Positions 1 through 5,329 of a DNA stretch of 5,329 nucleotides are shown one piece after another. This DNA is from Phycisphaerales bacterium (GTDB lineage: Bacteria > Planctomycetota > Phycisphaerae > Phycisphaerales > UBA1924). The notes beneath the pieces were generated by a model that saw nothing but the letters and a program-made list of their open reading frames with translations, searched no databases and was not told the DNA's origin. Position numbers and translations under genes: made by a program. The stretch is taken from NCBI GenBank assembly GCA_016764015.1, contig JAESSR010000073.1, positions 1-5,329 on the forward strand, given 5' to 3'. The stretch's first letter is position 1. Every line of letters starts with the position of its first letter.

Positions 1-150
1 ACCGCCGCTGTGGCATCCGAGGCCTCGACACTCGAAGACGTGATCGCCGAGATCGCGGCCACCCGGATCACGGAACGAGGCGAGACGCGCGCGGACGACA
101 AGTTCTCCGAGGCCGCCATGGAAGACCGAAAGCGGGAGGGATACTTCTGA
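1..150 (+). CDS. cysD: Sulfate adenylyltransferase subunit 2 (CysD), C-terminal end only
   Basis: Frame 1 is open from the window edge to a TGA at 148-150 and gives the last 49 residues of the protein. The tail TERGETRADD followed by SEAAMEDRKREGYF matches the conserved C-terminus of CysD, where E. coli has a TSERQGR stretch and an ending in KKRQGYF. CysD is the PP-loop ATP pyrophosphatase-type catalytic subunit of ATP sulfurylase. It adenylylates sulfate to APS, driven by GTP hydrolysis on CysN, in the cytoplasm. The catalytic N-terminal part lies outside the window, so its integrity cannot be judged. Its stop codon overlaps the cysN start by one base (TGATG), which indicates an operon with translational coupling. 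The identification is firm because the CysD-CysN order and the GYF ending agree. Confidence 0.93.
   Translation, partial: TAAVASEASTLEDVIAEIAATRITERGETRADDKFSEAAMEDRKREGYF
134..140 (+). promoter_or_regulatory. Shine-Dalgarno site of cysN inside cysD
   Basis: GGGAGGG lies 9 bases before the cysN ATG at 150, in the codons for the conserved CysD C-terminal residues Arg-Glu-Gly. It is the only strong purine-rich ribosome binding site in front of a start in this window. It supports the ATG at 150 as the true start and coupling of CysN translation to CysD. Confidence 0.8.
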
Positions 151-1403
151 TGGAGATGCTGCGCTTCTGCACCGTCGGCTCCGTCGATGACGGTAAGAGC
201 ACCCTCATCGGTCGCATGCTCTACGACGCAAAATCGATCTTCGAGGACCAGTGGGAGGCAGTCGAGCGCGCGAGCGAGAACCGCGGCGACAGCTACACAG
301 ACCTCGCGCTGCTGACCGATGGCCTGCGCGCCGAGCGCGAACAGGGCATCACCATCGATGTCGCCTACCGCTACTTCGCGACCCCAAAGCGAAAGTTCAT
401 AATCGCCGACTGCCCAGGGCACACCCAGTACACCCGCAACATGGTGACGGGCGCATCGACCGCCAACCTCGCGCTGATCTTAATCGACGCGCGTCATGGC
501 GTGATCGAACAAACCCGCAGGCACTCCTTCATCACCTCACTGCTGCGGATTCCGCATCTGGTTGTGTGTGTGAACAAAATGGATCTCGTCGATTGGTCAG
601 AAGAAACCTACGACAAGATCCGCGAAGAGTTCGAAGAGTTCGCAGCCAGGTTCGAGATCACCGACATCACCTTCATCCCCATGTCCGCGCTCACCGGCGA
701 CAATGTCGTCAACCGCTCCGAAAACATGGACTGGTTCCAAGGCCCATCACTGCTCCACCATCTCGAACATGTCCATATCGCAGGCGATCGCGACATGATC
801 GACCCTCGCTTCCCGGTCCAATGGGTCGTCCGCCCACAAGGCGACGAGCACCACGACTACCGCGGGTACGGCGGGCAGATCGCATCGGGCGTCTTCCAGG
901 TTGGCGACGAGGTCGTCGCGCTGCCATCGGGCATGGAAACAAAGATTAAGTCAATCGACATCGGTGGGGTTGAGCAGCAGTTCGCGTCGCCGCCTCAGAG
1001 TGTGTCGATCCAGCTTGAAGACGACATCGACATCTCGCGTGGTGACATGCTCTGTCGACCAAACAACAAGCCAACCTCAGGGCAAAATATCGATGCGATG
1101 GTCGTCTGGATGGCTGAAACCCCCATGAAGGTCGGCAAGAAATACACCATCCGCCACACCTCCAACGAGGCCCGGTGTATTGTCAAGAACCTGAACTACC
1201 GGCTCGACATCGAGACGCTTCATCGGGTTGAAGAAGCGGAGGATCTCAAACTCAATGAAATCGGTCGAATCGCCATCCGCACGACCAAGCCGTTGTTCTT
1301 TGATCCGTACCGCCAATGCCGCGTCACAGGGAGTTTTATCATTGTTGATGAACAGACCAACAACACGGTCGGCGCAGCGATGATCATCGGCGAGACGAAC
1401 TAA
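150..1403 (+). CDS. cysN: Sulfate adenylyltransferase subunit 1 (CysN), GTPase, 417 aa
   Basis: CysN is the regulatory GTPase subunit of ATP sulfurylase. With CysD it couples GTP hydrolysis to formation of APS from ATP and sulfate in the cytoplasm. All GTPase motifs are visible: P-loop GSVDDGKS at residues 10-17, switch I GITID at 66-70, DCPGH at 87-91, NKMD at 142-145 and the SAL element near 179-181. The family-typical stretches DGLRAEREQGITIDVAYRYF and QTRRHSFI are present. The EF-Tu-like beta-barrel domains 2 and 3 follow, with FPVQWVVRP near 221-229, DIDISRGDM near 292-300 and the TVGAAMI ending. The start is fixed by the SD at 134-140, the overlap with cysD, and the family start MxxLRFxTxGSVDDGKS. 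It lacks the N-terminal extension of E. coli CysN (about 475 aa), and no APS kinase (CysC) domain is fused at the C-terminus. Any PAPS made from this APS therefore needs a separate kinase. The gene looks intact. Confidence 0.97.
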   Translation: MEMLRFCTVGSVDDGKSTLIGRMLYDAKSIFEDQWEAVERASENRGDSYTDLALLTDGLRAEREQGITIDVAYRYFATPKRKFIIADCPGHTQYTRNMVTGASTANLALILIDARHGVIEQTRRHSFITSLLRIPHLVVCVNKMDLVDWSEETYDKIREEFEEFAARFEITDITFIPMSALTGDNVVNRSENMDWFQGPSLLHHLEHVHIAGDRDMIDPRFPVQWVVRPQGDEHHDYRGYGGQIASGVFQVGDEVVALPSGMETKIKSIDIGGVEQQFASPPQSVSIQLEDDIDISRGDMLCRPNNKPTSGQNIDAMVVWMAETPMKVGKKYTIRHTSNEARCIVKNLNYRLDIETLHRVEEAEDLKLNEIGRIAIRTTKPLFFDPYRQCRVTGSFIIVDEQTNNTVGAAMIIGETN

Positions 1404-1430
1404 ACGATTCATCACATTCGCTCTCTTGGT

Positions 1431-1453
1431 GGGATGGGCTTCCAGCCCGTCTC
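1431..1453 (+). terminator. 10-bp hairpin after cysN; possible terminator or REP-like palindrome
   Basis: Bases 1431-1440 pair with 1444-1453 around a 3-base TCC loop. The core GGGCT/AGCCC is perfect, and two G-U wobbles (1432-1452, 1435-1449) make the stem complete only in plus-strand RNA. It lies 28 bases after the cysN stop and is followed by a modest pyrimidine/T-rich run (TTCATAT). It may end the cysDN transcript, but the U-tract is weak. The core also resembles short dispersed palindromes that I recall from planctomycete intergenic DNA. Only one copy is present here. Confidence 0.5.
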
Positions 1454-1463
1454 TTCATATCCT

Positions 1464-1477
1464 GCCTACGCTTGTGC
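1464..1477 (+). promoter_or_regulatory. Putative -10 element for a leaderless MBL-fold transcript
   Basis: GCCTACGCTTGTGC directly precedes the ATG at 1478. TACGCT (1467-1472) fits the TANNNT pattern of a sigma-70 -10 box and ends five bases before the ATG, so transcription would start at or next to the start codon. No SD is present. A nearly identical block precedes surE. No convincing -35 box was found. Confidence 0.45.
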
Positions 1478-2212
1478 ATGCCTTCTCACTCAATGGATAT
1501 CCGTATACTTTCGATCGGCACACTCGCGGCCCATCCGCTCTGGGAAGAGCGACACCCTGTCCGCACCGGGCACAGCACCACCACGCTGATTCAAGCTGGC
1601 GATGCCAAGATCATTGTTGATCCAGGATTGCCCGCAACCATGCTCAACGCTCGGCTCGGCGAGCGAGCCGGGATCACGCCCGATCAGATCACGCATGTAT
1701 TTTTGACGAGCTTCCACCCAGAATGCCGACGCGGGATCGAACTTTTCGACAAAGCCCAATGGCTCATCAGCGAGAAAGAACGCGAATCCGTAGGCATTCC
1801 CATCGCCCAATCGCTTGCGAGCCTCGCCCAAGCAAAATCGATCGCCCAGCAATCCGGTGAGGATTTTGAAGAAGACCAAGAAGCAATGTTTGCTATTCTT
1901 CAGCAAGATGTCGCGGTGCTTTCTCGGTGTCAGCCTGCGAGCGACTTGATCATCGACGAGGTTGATCTCTTCCCACTTCCAGGGTTTTCTATCGGCATGT
2001 GCGGGTTGCTCCTCTGCGAACCCACCCGCACCACGCTCGTGTGCGGCGACGCTCTTCCTACCGTAGAACACCTCGACCAAGGAAAAGTTCTCCCAACATG
2101 TGCCGATCGCAAGCTCGCTCAAGAAAGCTTCAAAGAAGCAATCGAGATCGCCGATGTGCTCATCCTAGGGCGTGATAACATGGTGATGAACCCGACCAAG
2201 CGCGGGATATAG
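1478..2212 (+). CDS. Metallo-beta-lactamase-fold protein with degenerate metal site (probable pseudoenzyme), 244 aa
   Basis: The fold is indicated by a strand-rich N-terminus ending in KIIVDPGLP (44-52), by ITHVFLTSFHPE at 71-82 where the family has the T-H-x-H-x-D-H loop, by LPGF near 167-170, by CGDALPTVEHL near 189-199, and by ADVLILGRDN at 225-234. The ligands are mostly gone. The HxHxDH loop reads S78-F-H80-P-E82-C83, the PGH histidine is F170, and the late GH histidine is R232. H80 and D191 remain. Residues about 108-155 form a polar, helix-like insertion. No signal peptide or membrane segment is visible. Hydrolase activity is therefore doubtful, and a binding or regulatory role is possible. 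The ATG at 1478 is preferred because the -10-like element abuts it. ATG 1493 (MDIRILSIG) begins where the recognisable domain starts and is the alternative. No specific function is recognised, and the frame is intact with no sign of decay. Confidence 0.8.
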   Translation: MPSHSMDIRILSIGTLAAHPLWEERHPVRTGHSTTTLIQAGDAKIIVDPGLPATMLNARLGERAGITPDQITHVFLTSFHPECRRGIELFDKAQWLISEKERESVGIPIAQSLASLAQAKSIAQQSGEDFEEDQEAMFAILQQDVAVLSRCQPASDLIIDEVDLFPLPGFSIGMCGLLLCEPTRTTLVCGDALPTVEHLDQGKVLPTCADRKLAQESFKEAIEIADVLILGRDNMVMNPTKRGI

Positions 2213-2216
2213 ATAA

Positions 2217-2233
2217 GAGCGAACCAATCGCTC
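2217..2233 (+). other. Small hairpin just after the MBL-fold gene stop
   Basis: GAGCGA (2217-2222) and TCGCTC (2228-2233) form a perfect 6-bp stem with a 5-base loop, four bases after the stop codon. No T-run follows, so it is not a classical intrinsic terminator. It could stabilise the mRNA 3' end or be chance. Confidence 0.35.
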
Positions 2234-2242
2234 CACGATGCC

Positions 2243-2256
2243 GATACAAGATACAC
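2243..2256 (+). promoter_or_regulatory. Tandem GATACA repeat and weak -10-like element before the TPR-sulfotransferase
   Basis: GATACAA and GATACAC stand in tandem immediately before the ATG at 2257. TACAAG (2245-2250) occupies the same distance from the ATG as the TANNNT elements of the MBL-fold gene and surE, but lacks the final T. No SD is present. The gap to the preceding gene is only 44 bases, so read-through from upstream is equally possible. Confidence 0.25.
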
Positions 2257-3750
2257 ATGGCGCTCAATCAACAACAACTCAAAAAGCTCCACGGGACACT
2301 CTCGAATATCAACCTTGCTCTCGAAGCTGGAAAATCCACGGCTGCGCTTAAAAAACTCAACGAACTCGATCGGCTCCATCCATTTGAGCCCATGATTCTC
2401 ACCCTGCTGGCCAAAGCCAACTCGAAGATGGGCAGGCATAATGAATGTATCGACGCCTTCGCACGGGCGATCACAGTTGACCCAAAGGAAGGCACACTCC
2501 GCCATCACTACGCACTCGCCCTCCAGCGGGGCGGACGATACGAAGATTCGCTGGTCGAATACGAACGGGCGTTGTATTACTCGCCTAAAAACTTCCAAGC
2601 CATGCGGCACAAATGCTCGGTGCTCATCGACCTCGACAGAATAAATGATGCCACCAAAGCATACTCAGACCTCCAACAGGTTGTTGCAAAGATAGAAATC
2701 GATCCTGCCCAGCGCCTGGCGATCGCGATCACCGGAGCCCGGCTCGCACCCAAAGCACGCGATGCCCAAGAAGCAATCGACGAACTCAACCATGGGCTCG
2801 AAGCAGGATCACTCGCCGAAGAGTTTATCACCTCAGCCTACTGGCAGATCGGTCGCTTGCAAGATCACCTCAAAGACTACGATGCGGCGTTTATCGCGTA
2901 TCGAACAAGCAAGGAAATCAAGAAAGAGGGTTGGGATCCGGAGACCCATTCACAGCTCACCGATCAGTTGATCGAATGTTGGACCAACAACGCCGACATC
3001 CCGTTCTCAACAATCGACGGCTCAGGGCTCATCTTCATCCTCGGGATGATGCGCTCGGGCACCTCACTCACTGAACAGATGCTCGCCCAAGTTTCATGTA
3101 TCACCCCCGGCGGCGAGATGAACGCGATCGCTCGACAGGTCTCGCCCATCGAACGAACCACAATGAAGCACAATCAAGCGATGCCCAAAACGCGTGCGCT
3201 CTACACCAAGCCCATGATTCAAAAAATGGCGCGAGAAGCCAAGAAGATGTACGACCAAGTTCCACACGATCAAATCCTGACCGACAAACAACCCTACAAC
3301 TACACCTATGCCCCACTGATCGCCCACATGTTCCCCGGCTGCAAGATCATTCATTGCGTGCGCGACCCGATGGACTGCTGCCTGTCGAACTACACCCAAG
3401 CATTCTCACGCCCACATATGCAAACACACGATCTCTACTGGCTCGGACGCTACTTCCGCGACTATGAACGCCTGATGCAAGCATGGCACACACTGCCCGA
3501 AGTCGACATGATTGATCTGCACTACGAAAAACTCGTCGCCGAGCCCGAAGCCGAATCCAAACGAGTGCTCGATTTCCTCGGACTCGTTTGGACCCCTGAT
3601 ATGCTCAACTTCCACGAATCATCACGGACGATCAGAACCGCCTCGCGAGAACAAGTCCGTAAACCCATGTACACCAGCTCGGTTCAAAAATACAAACGCT
3701 ACGAATCCCATCTCGACGAACTCAAACGCGGACTCGGAATCAACGACTAA
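2257..3750 (+). CDS. TPR-repeat protein with C-terminal PAPS-dependent sulfotransferase domain, 497 aa
   Basis: Residues about 10-225 are helical tetratricopeptide-type repeats, for example AKANSKMGRHNECIDAFARA followed by ITVDP (52-76) and YALALQRGGRYEDSLVEYER (85-104). A sulfotransferase domain follows from about 257. IFILGMMRSGTSLTEQML (259-276) is the 5'-phosphosulfate loop that binds PAPS, with the RSGTS core at 266-270. GGE at 285-287 matches the position of the catalytic glutamate in tyrosylprotein sulfotransferases. IIHCVRDPMDCCLSNY (364-379) is the 3'-phosphate binding motif with R369 and S377. LHYEKLVAEPE (421-431) and the TASREQVRKPMYTSS stretch (461-475) complete the family pattern. 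It would transfer sulfate from PAPS to an unknown acceptor, with the TPR part likely choosing a protein or peptide partner. No signal peptide or membrane helix is seen, so it is probably cytoplasmic. It lies just downstream of cysDN, which supplies the PAPS precursor. The start ATG has no SD but is the first in frame after the preceding gene. All key residues are present. Confidence 0.92.
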   Translation: MALNQQQLKKLHGTLSNINLALEAGKSTAALKKLNELDRLHPFEPMILTLLAKANSKMGRHNECIDAFARAITVDPKEGTLRHHYALALQRGGRYEDSLVEYERALYYSPKNFQAMRHKCSVLIDLDRINDATKAYSDLQQVVAKIEIDPAQRLAIAITGARLAPKARDAQEAIDELNHGLEAGSLAEEFITSAYWQIGRLQDHLKDYDAAFIAYRTSKEIKKEGWDPETHSQLTDQLIECWTNNADIPFSTIDGSGLIFILGMMRSGTSLTEQMLAQVSCITPGGEMNAIARQVSPIERTTMKHNQAMPKTRALYTKPMIQKMAREAKKMYDQVPHDQILTDKQPYNYTYAPLIAHMFPGCKIIHCVRDPMDCCLSNYTQAFSRPHMQTHDLYWLGRYFRDYERLMQAWHTLPEVDMIDLHYEKLVAEPEAESKRVLDFLGLVWTPDMLNFHESSRTIRTASREQVRKPMYTSSVQKYKRYESHLDELKRGLGIND

Positions 3751-3784
3751 CCCATCCCGAGCATAACTACCAGCCTGTACACAG

Positions 3785-3798
3785 CCTACCCTTTGTGC
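3785..3798 (+). promoter_or_regulatory. Putative -10 element for a leaderless surE transcript
   Basis: GCCTACCCTTTGTGC (3784/3785-3798) abuts the surE ATG at 3799. TACCCT (3787-3792) fits a TANNNT -10 box ending six bases before the ATG. The block differs from the one before the MBL-fold gene by a single substitution and one extra T. No SD is present and no clear -35 box was found. Confidence 0.45.
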
Positions 3799-4617
3799 AT
3801 GAACATTCTGCTTACCAACGACGACGGCATCAACGCACCCGGGATCCAAGCCCTCCACCAGCAACTCATCGGCTCAGATGCACACCCAGACCCTCTTGGG
3901 GATATCTTTACTGTCGCGCCCCTCACAGTCCAATCCGCGACATCCCACGGAATCACCTACCACACGCCTTTGATGACTAAGCCAACAACAATCAACGCAC
4001 ACCCAGGCATCGCGGTCGATGGACGACCGGCAGACTGCACCAAACTCGCGCTCACCAATCTTTGGCCAGAATGTTTCGGCAGCGGCTCACGCCCAGACCT
4101 TGTCATCTCAGGGATGAACGCGGGCGCTAACTGCGGCATCAATGTCATCTACTCAGGCACCGTCGCAGCCGCCATCGAAGCTGCATTCCTAGGCATCCCC
4201 GCCATCGCGGTCTCGCTTCATCTCGATCGCGAGCTCCAAGCTGATCGCCCAAACCCAGACTACAACTTCGCGGCCCGTGTCGCCCGCCGGGTTATCGATC
4301 AGGTCGTCGCAGGCGGGCTCCCCAAGTCGCACGAAGTCCTCTCGATCAATATCCCCGCGACCGGACGACTCCGCGATGATGCCGAGATTGTTGTCTGCCC
4401 AATGAACACGCACGCGATGATCGATCGCTATGACGAACGGACCGCACCCAACGGCGATCGCTACTTCTGGGCTGCTGGAAGCGGGCTCGATTTCCACGGC
4501 GCAGACCAAGGCACCGATGTCCCCGAACTGCTTAATGGTAAAATCACAATCACACCATTGAGCTTTGATATGACCAACTACGAGCGACTCTCATTCTGGA
4601 AAGATCGGGTTCAATAA
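3799..4617 (+). CDS. surE: 5'/3'-nucleotidase SurE, 272 aa
   Basis: SurE is a metal-dependent nucleoside monophosphate phosphatase (EC 3.1.3.5/3.1.3.6). Characterised members also cleave short polyphosphate, and it acts in the cytoplasm. The N-terminal MNILLTNDDGINAPG carries the D8-D9 metal ligands. VQSATSHGIT provides the conserved serine (S46, equivalent to S39 of the Thermotoga maritima enzyme). GRPADCTKLAL (75-85) and SGMNAGANCGINVIYSGTVA (104-123), with ligand N107, complete the active site. The later NIPATGR, DRYFWAAG and ITPLSFDMTN stretches match the C-terminal dimerisation half. The length is close to the usual 250-270 aa. The ATG at 3799 gives the canonical MxILxTNDDG start; a TTG two codons earlier is unlikely. 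Most residues needed for activity are visible and the gene appears intact. It follows the sulfotransferase gene by 48 bases on the same strand but may have its own promoter. Confidence 0.97.
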   Translation: MNILLTNDDGINAPGIQALHQQLIGSDAHPDPLGDIFTVAPLTVQSATSHGITYHTPLMTKPTTINAHPGIAVDGRPADCTKLALTNLWPECFGSGSRPDLVISGMNAGANCGINVIYSGTVAAAIEAAFLGIPAIAVSLHLDRELQADRPNPDYNFAARVARRVIDQVVAGGLPKSHEVLSINIPATGRLRDDAEIVVCPMNTHAMIDRYDERTAPNGDRYFWAAGSGLDFHGADQGTDVPELLNGKITITPLSFDMTNYERLSFWKDRVQ

Positions 4618-4654
4618 AAAAATCGGTCGGCCATTCATCGAACAGCCAACCAAT
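4616..4654 (-). terminator. Intrinsic terminator of the HDOD gene, U-tract overlapping the surE stop
   Basis: Read on the minus strand, 4654-4645 (ATTGGTTGGC) pairs with 4631-4622 (GCCGACCGAT) as a 10-bp stem with two G-U wobbles and a 13-base loop, followed by six Ts (4621-4616). On the plus strand the two wobbles become C-A mismatches and no T-run follows, so it serves the minus-strand gene, 40 bases beyond its stop. The T-tract overlaps the last two bases of the surE stop codon. Confidence 0.75.
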
Positions 4655-4694
4655 CATCTCTCGTGTGTGTTTACTATTTACTAAACCGAACGAA

Positions 4695-5329
4695 CTAGCT
4701 TTCTGCGTTTGCCTCGTTGAGTTCTTCGATCAGCTTCATCACCAGATCATTGATCATATCTGGTGTGAGTTTTAAGTCTTCGATGACCTCTTTATGGATT
4801 TCCATGCTTGGGTTATCGAGCTTGAATCCGCCATCGATCATCGATGCGATGACATCGGCTGCGTGCACAATGTACACAATCTTGCGAGCCTCGGACGGCG
4901 CTTCGGTCGGGTTATGATGGAAACCCGCAGCCGCCACAAATGGTGCTGGGAACTTCCATTTTTCACAAAGCCCTTTACCAAAGTCTTGATGATTTGCACC
5001 AAACACTTCTTCTTCTGTCTCGAGCAACGAAACGCTTGGTACTCCTGATGCATCAGCACCGCAGCGATCGAGTGAGTCGATCAACTGTGAGCGATCATAC
5101 TGCATCTCAACCATGATACCGATGTCATGAATCAAACCAGCGAGGTACGCTTCATCGCCAAGACCCATACCCAAACGATCCGAAATCATTTTGCTCGCGA
5201 TCGCGACCGCATTGGAATGATCCCAGAGTTCTTTGGCACTAAAGAATGGAGTAAGCTCTCCGCCACGGAACAACTTGGCGAGCGACGCCGCGATCGCGAT
5301 GTTCTTGACCGCGTTGAGCCCGAGCATCA
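4695..5329 (-). CDS. HDOD-domain (HD-related output) protein, 5'-truncated by the window edge
   Basis: About 211 C-terminal residues are visible. LGLNAVKNIAIAASL is the typical mid-HDOD motif (LGxxxvrnlala), which normally follows about 80 or more residues of the domain. The methionine at 5325-5327 is therefore very likely internal and the true start lies outside the window. Counting from that methionine, the HD-type ligand positions are all occupied: H37 in LWDHSNAVA, H67-D68 in AGLIHDIG, H113 in ANHQDFG, H137-H138 in AGFHHNP, and D158 in HAADVI. HDOD proteins are usually signalling or regulatory modules, often linked to cyclic nucleotide or stress responses. A phosphohydrolase activity cannot be excluded because the histidines and aspartates remain. 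The C-terminal 40 residues are acidic and helical, with no further domain recognisable. The gene converges on surE with a 77-base gap and ends at its own terminator. Any N-terminal receiver or other domain would be outside the window. Confidence 0.88.
   Translation of the reverse strand, partial: MLGLNAVKNIAIAASLAKLFRGGELTPFFSAKELWDHSNAVAIASKMISDRLGMGLGDEAYLAGLIHDIGIMVEMQYDRSQLIDSLDRCGADASGVPSVSLLETEEEVFGANHQDFGKGLCEKWKFPAPFVAAAGFHHNPTEAPSEARKIVYIVHAADVIASMIDGGFKLDNPSMEIHKEVIEDLKLTPDMINDLVMKLIEELNEANAES

Larger units (their letters stand above)
784..5297. repeat. Six dispersed copies of the palindromic octamer GCGATCGC (HIP1-like)
   Basis: Exact copies lie at 784-791, 2719-2726, 3124-3131, 4454-4461, 5197-5204 and 5290-5297, all inside coding sequence. 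Four encode Ala-Ile-Ala and two encode Gly-Asp-Arg, so more than one reading frame is used. The core CGATCG also recurs elsewhere, for example at 1512-1517 and near 1837, 2103, 2368, 4225, 4420 and 5065. The sequence is identical to the HIP1 palindrome of cyanobacteria. The genes here do not otherwise point to a cyanobacterium. Confidence 0.7.

Noticed and set aside
251..949. Open frame of 232 codons within cysN in another plus frame
   Set aside because: Its translation is arginine-rich and low in complexity, typical of an off-frame reading of GC-rich DNA, and cysN is unmistakable.
1472..1477. TTG start two codons before the ATG of the MBL-fold gene
   Set aside because: The TTG overlaps the last base of the putative -10 box, has no SD, and adds no conserved residues; the ATG at 1478 is better placed.
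1490..2122. Long open frame on the minus strand (210 codons) opposite the MBL-fold gene
   Set aside because: It lies fully antisense to a gene with recognisable fold motifs, and its translation shows no domain. It is a shadow frame caused by codon bias.
3793..3798. TTG start two codons before the surE ATG
   Set aside because: SurE proteins begin at MxILxTNDDG, which the ATG at 3799 gives exactly.
4622..4654. The convergent hairpin as a bidirectional terminator for surE
   Set aside because: In plus-strand RNA the stem has two C-A mismatches and is not followed by a U-run.
5325..5327. Methionine at the window edge as start of the HDOD protein
   Set aside because: The first visible residues already match the middle of an HDOD domain, so the protein must begin upstream of the visible sequence.
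4695..5329. HDOD protein as an unusual catalytic HD phosphohydrolase
   Set aside because: The retained H, HD, H, HH and D residues are common in HDOD domains, so this alone is not evidence of novel activity.

Overview
The window reads as ordinary chromosomal DNA of a free-living bacterium. My best guess is a planctomycete, possibly of the Phycisphaerae type. This rests on the TPR-sulfotransferase, the HDOD protein, the apparently SD-less (possibly leaderless) genes, and a short palindrome around GGGCTTCCAGCCC of a kind I associate with planctomycete intergenic regions. No ribosomal or phylogenetic marker is present, so the placement is tentative. No tRNA, rRNA, CRISPR array, insertion sequence or phage gene was seen. 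Intergenic gaps are all under 80 bases.

Layout: (1) 1-150 is the 3' end of cysD, followed with a 1-base stop/start overlap by a complete cysN (150-1403). Together they are the two subunits of ATP sulfurylase, which makes APS from sulfate. (2) A 10-bp hairpin (1431-1453) separates cysN from a metallo-beta-lactamase-fold gene (1478-2212) that has lost most of its metal ligands and looks like a pseudoenzyme. (3) 2257-3750 encodes a TPR-repeat protein with a C-terminal PAPS-dependent sulfotransferase domain. (4) 3799-4617 is surE, a 5'/3'-nucleotidase. (5) On the minus strand, converging on surE, is the C-terminal part of an HDOD (HD-related) signalling protein (4695-5329, its start beyond the window). 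Its intrinsic terminator has a U-tract that overlaps the surE stop codon.

The functional thread is sulfate activation feeding a sulfotransferase: CysDN makes APS, an APS kinase (CysC, not in the window and not fused to this CysN) would make PAPS, and the TPR-sulfotransferase would use PAPS. SurE could in principle act on nucleotide by-products, but that is speculative.

The initiation signals are the most distinctive structural point. cysN has a textbook Shine-Dalgarno inside the cysD end. The MBL-fold gene and surE have no SD and instead share an almost identical block GCCTAC(G/C)CTT(T)GTGC directly abutting the ATG. Its TACNCT element sits where a -10 box would be for a leaderless transcript. 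The window also carries six exact copies of the octamer GCGATCGC, the cyanobacterial HIP1 sequence, far more than base composition predicts.
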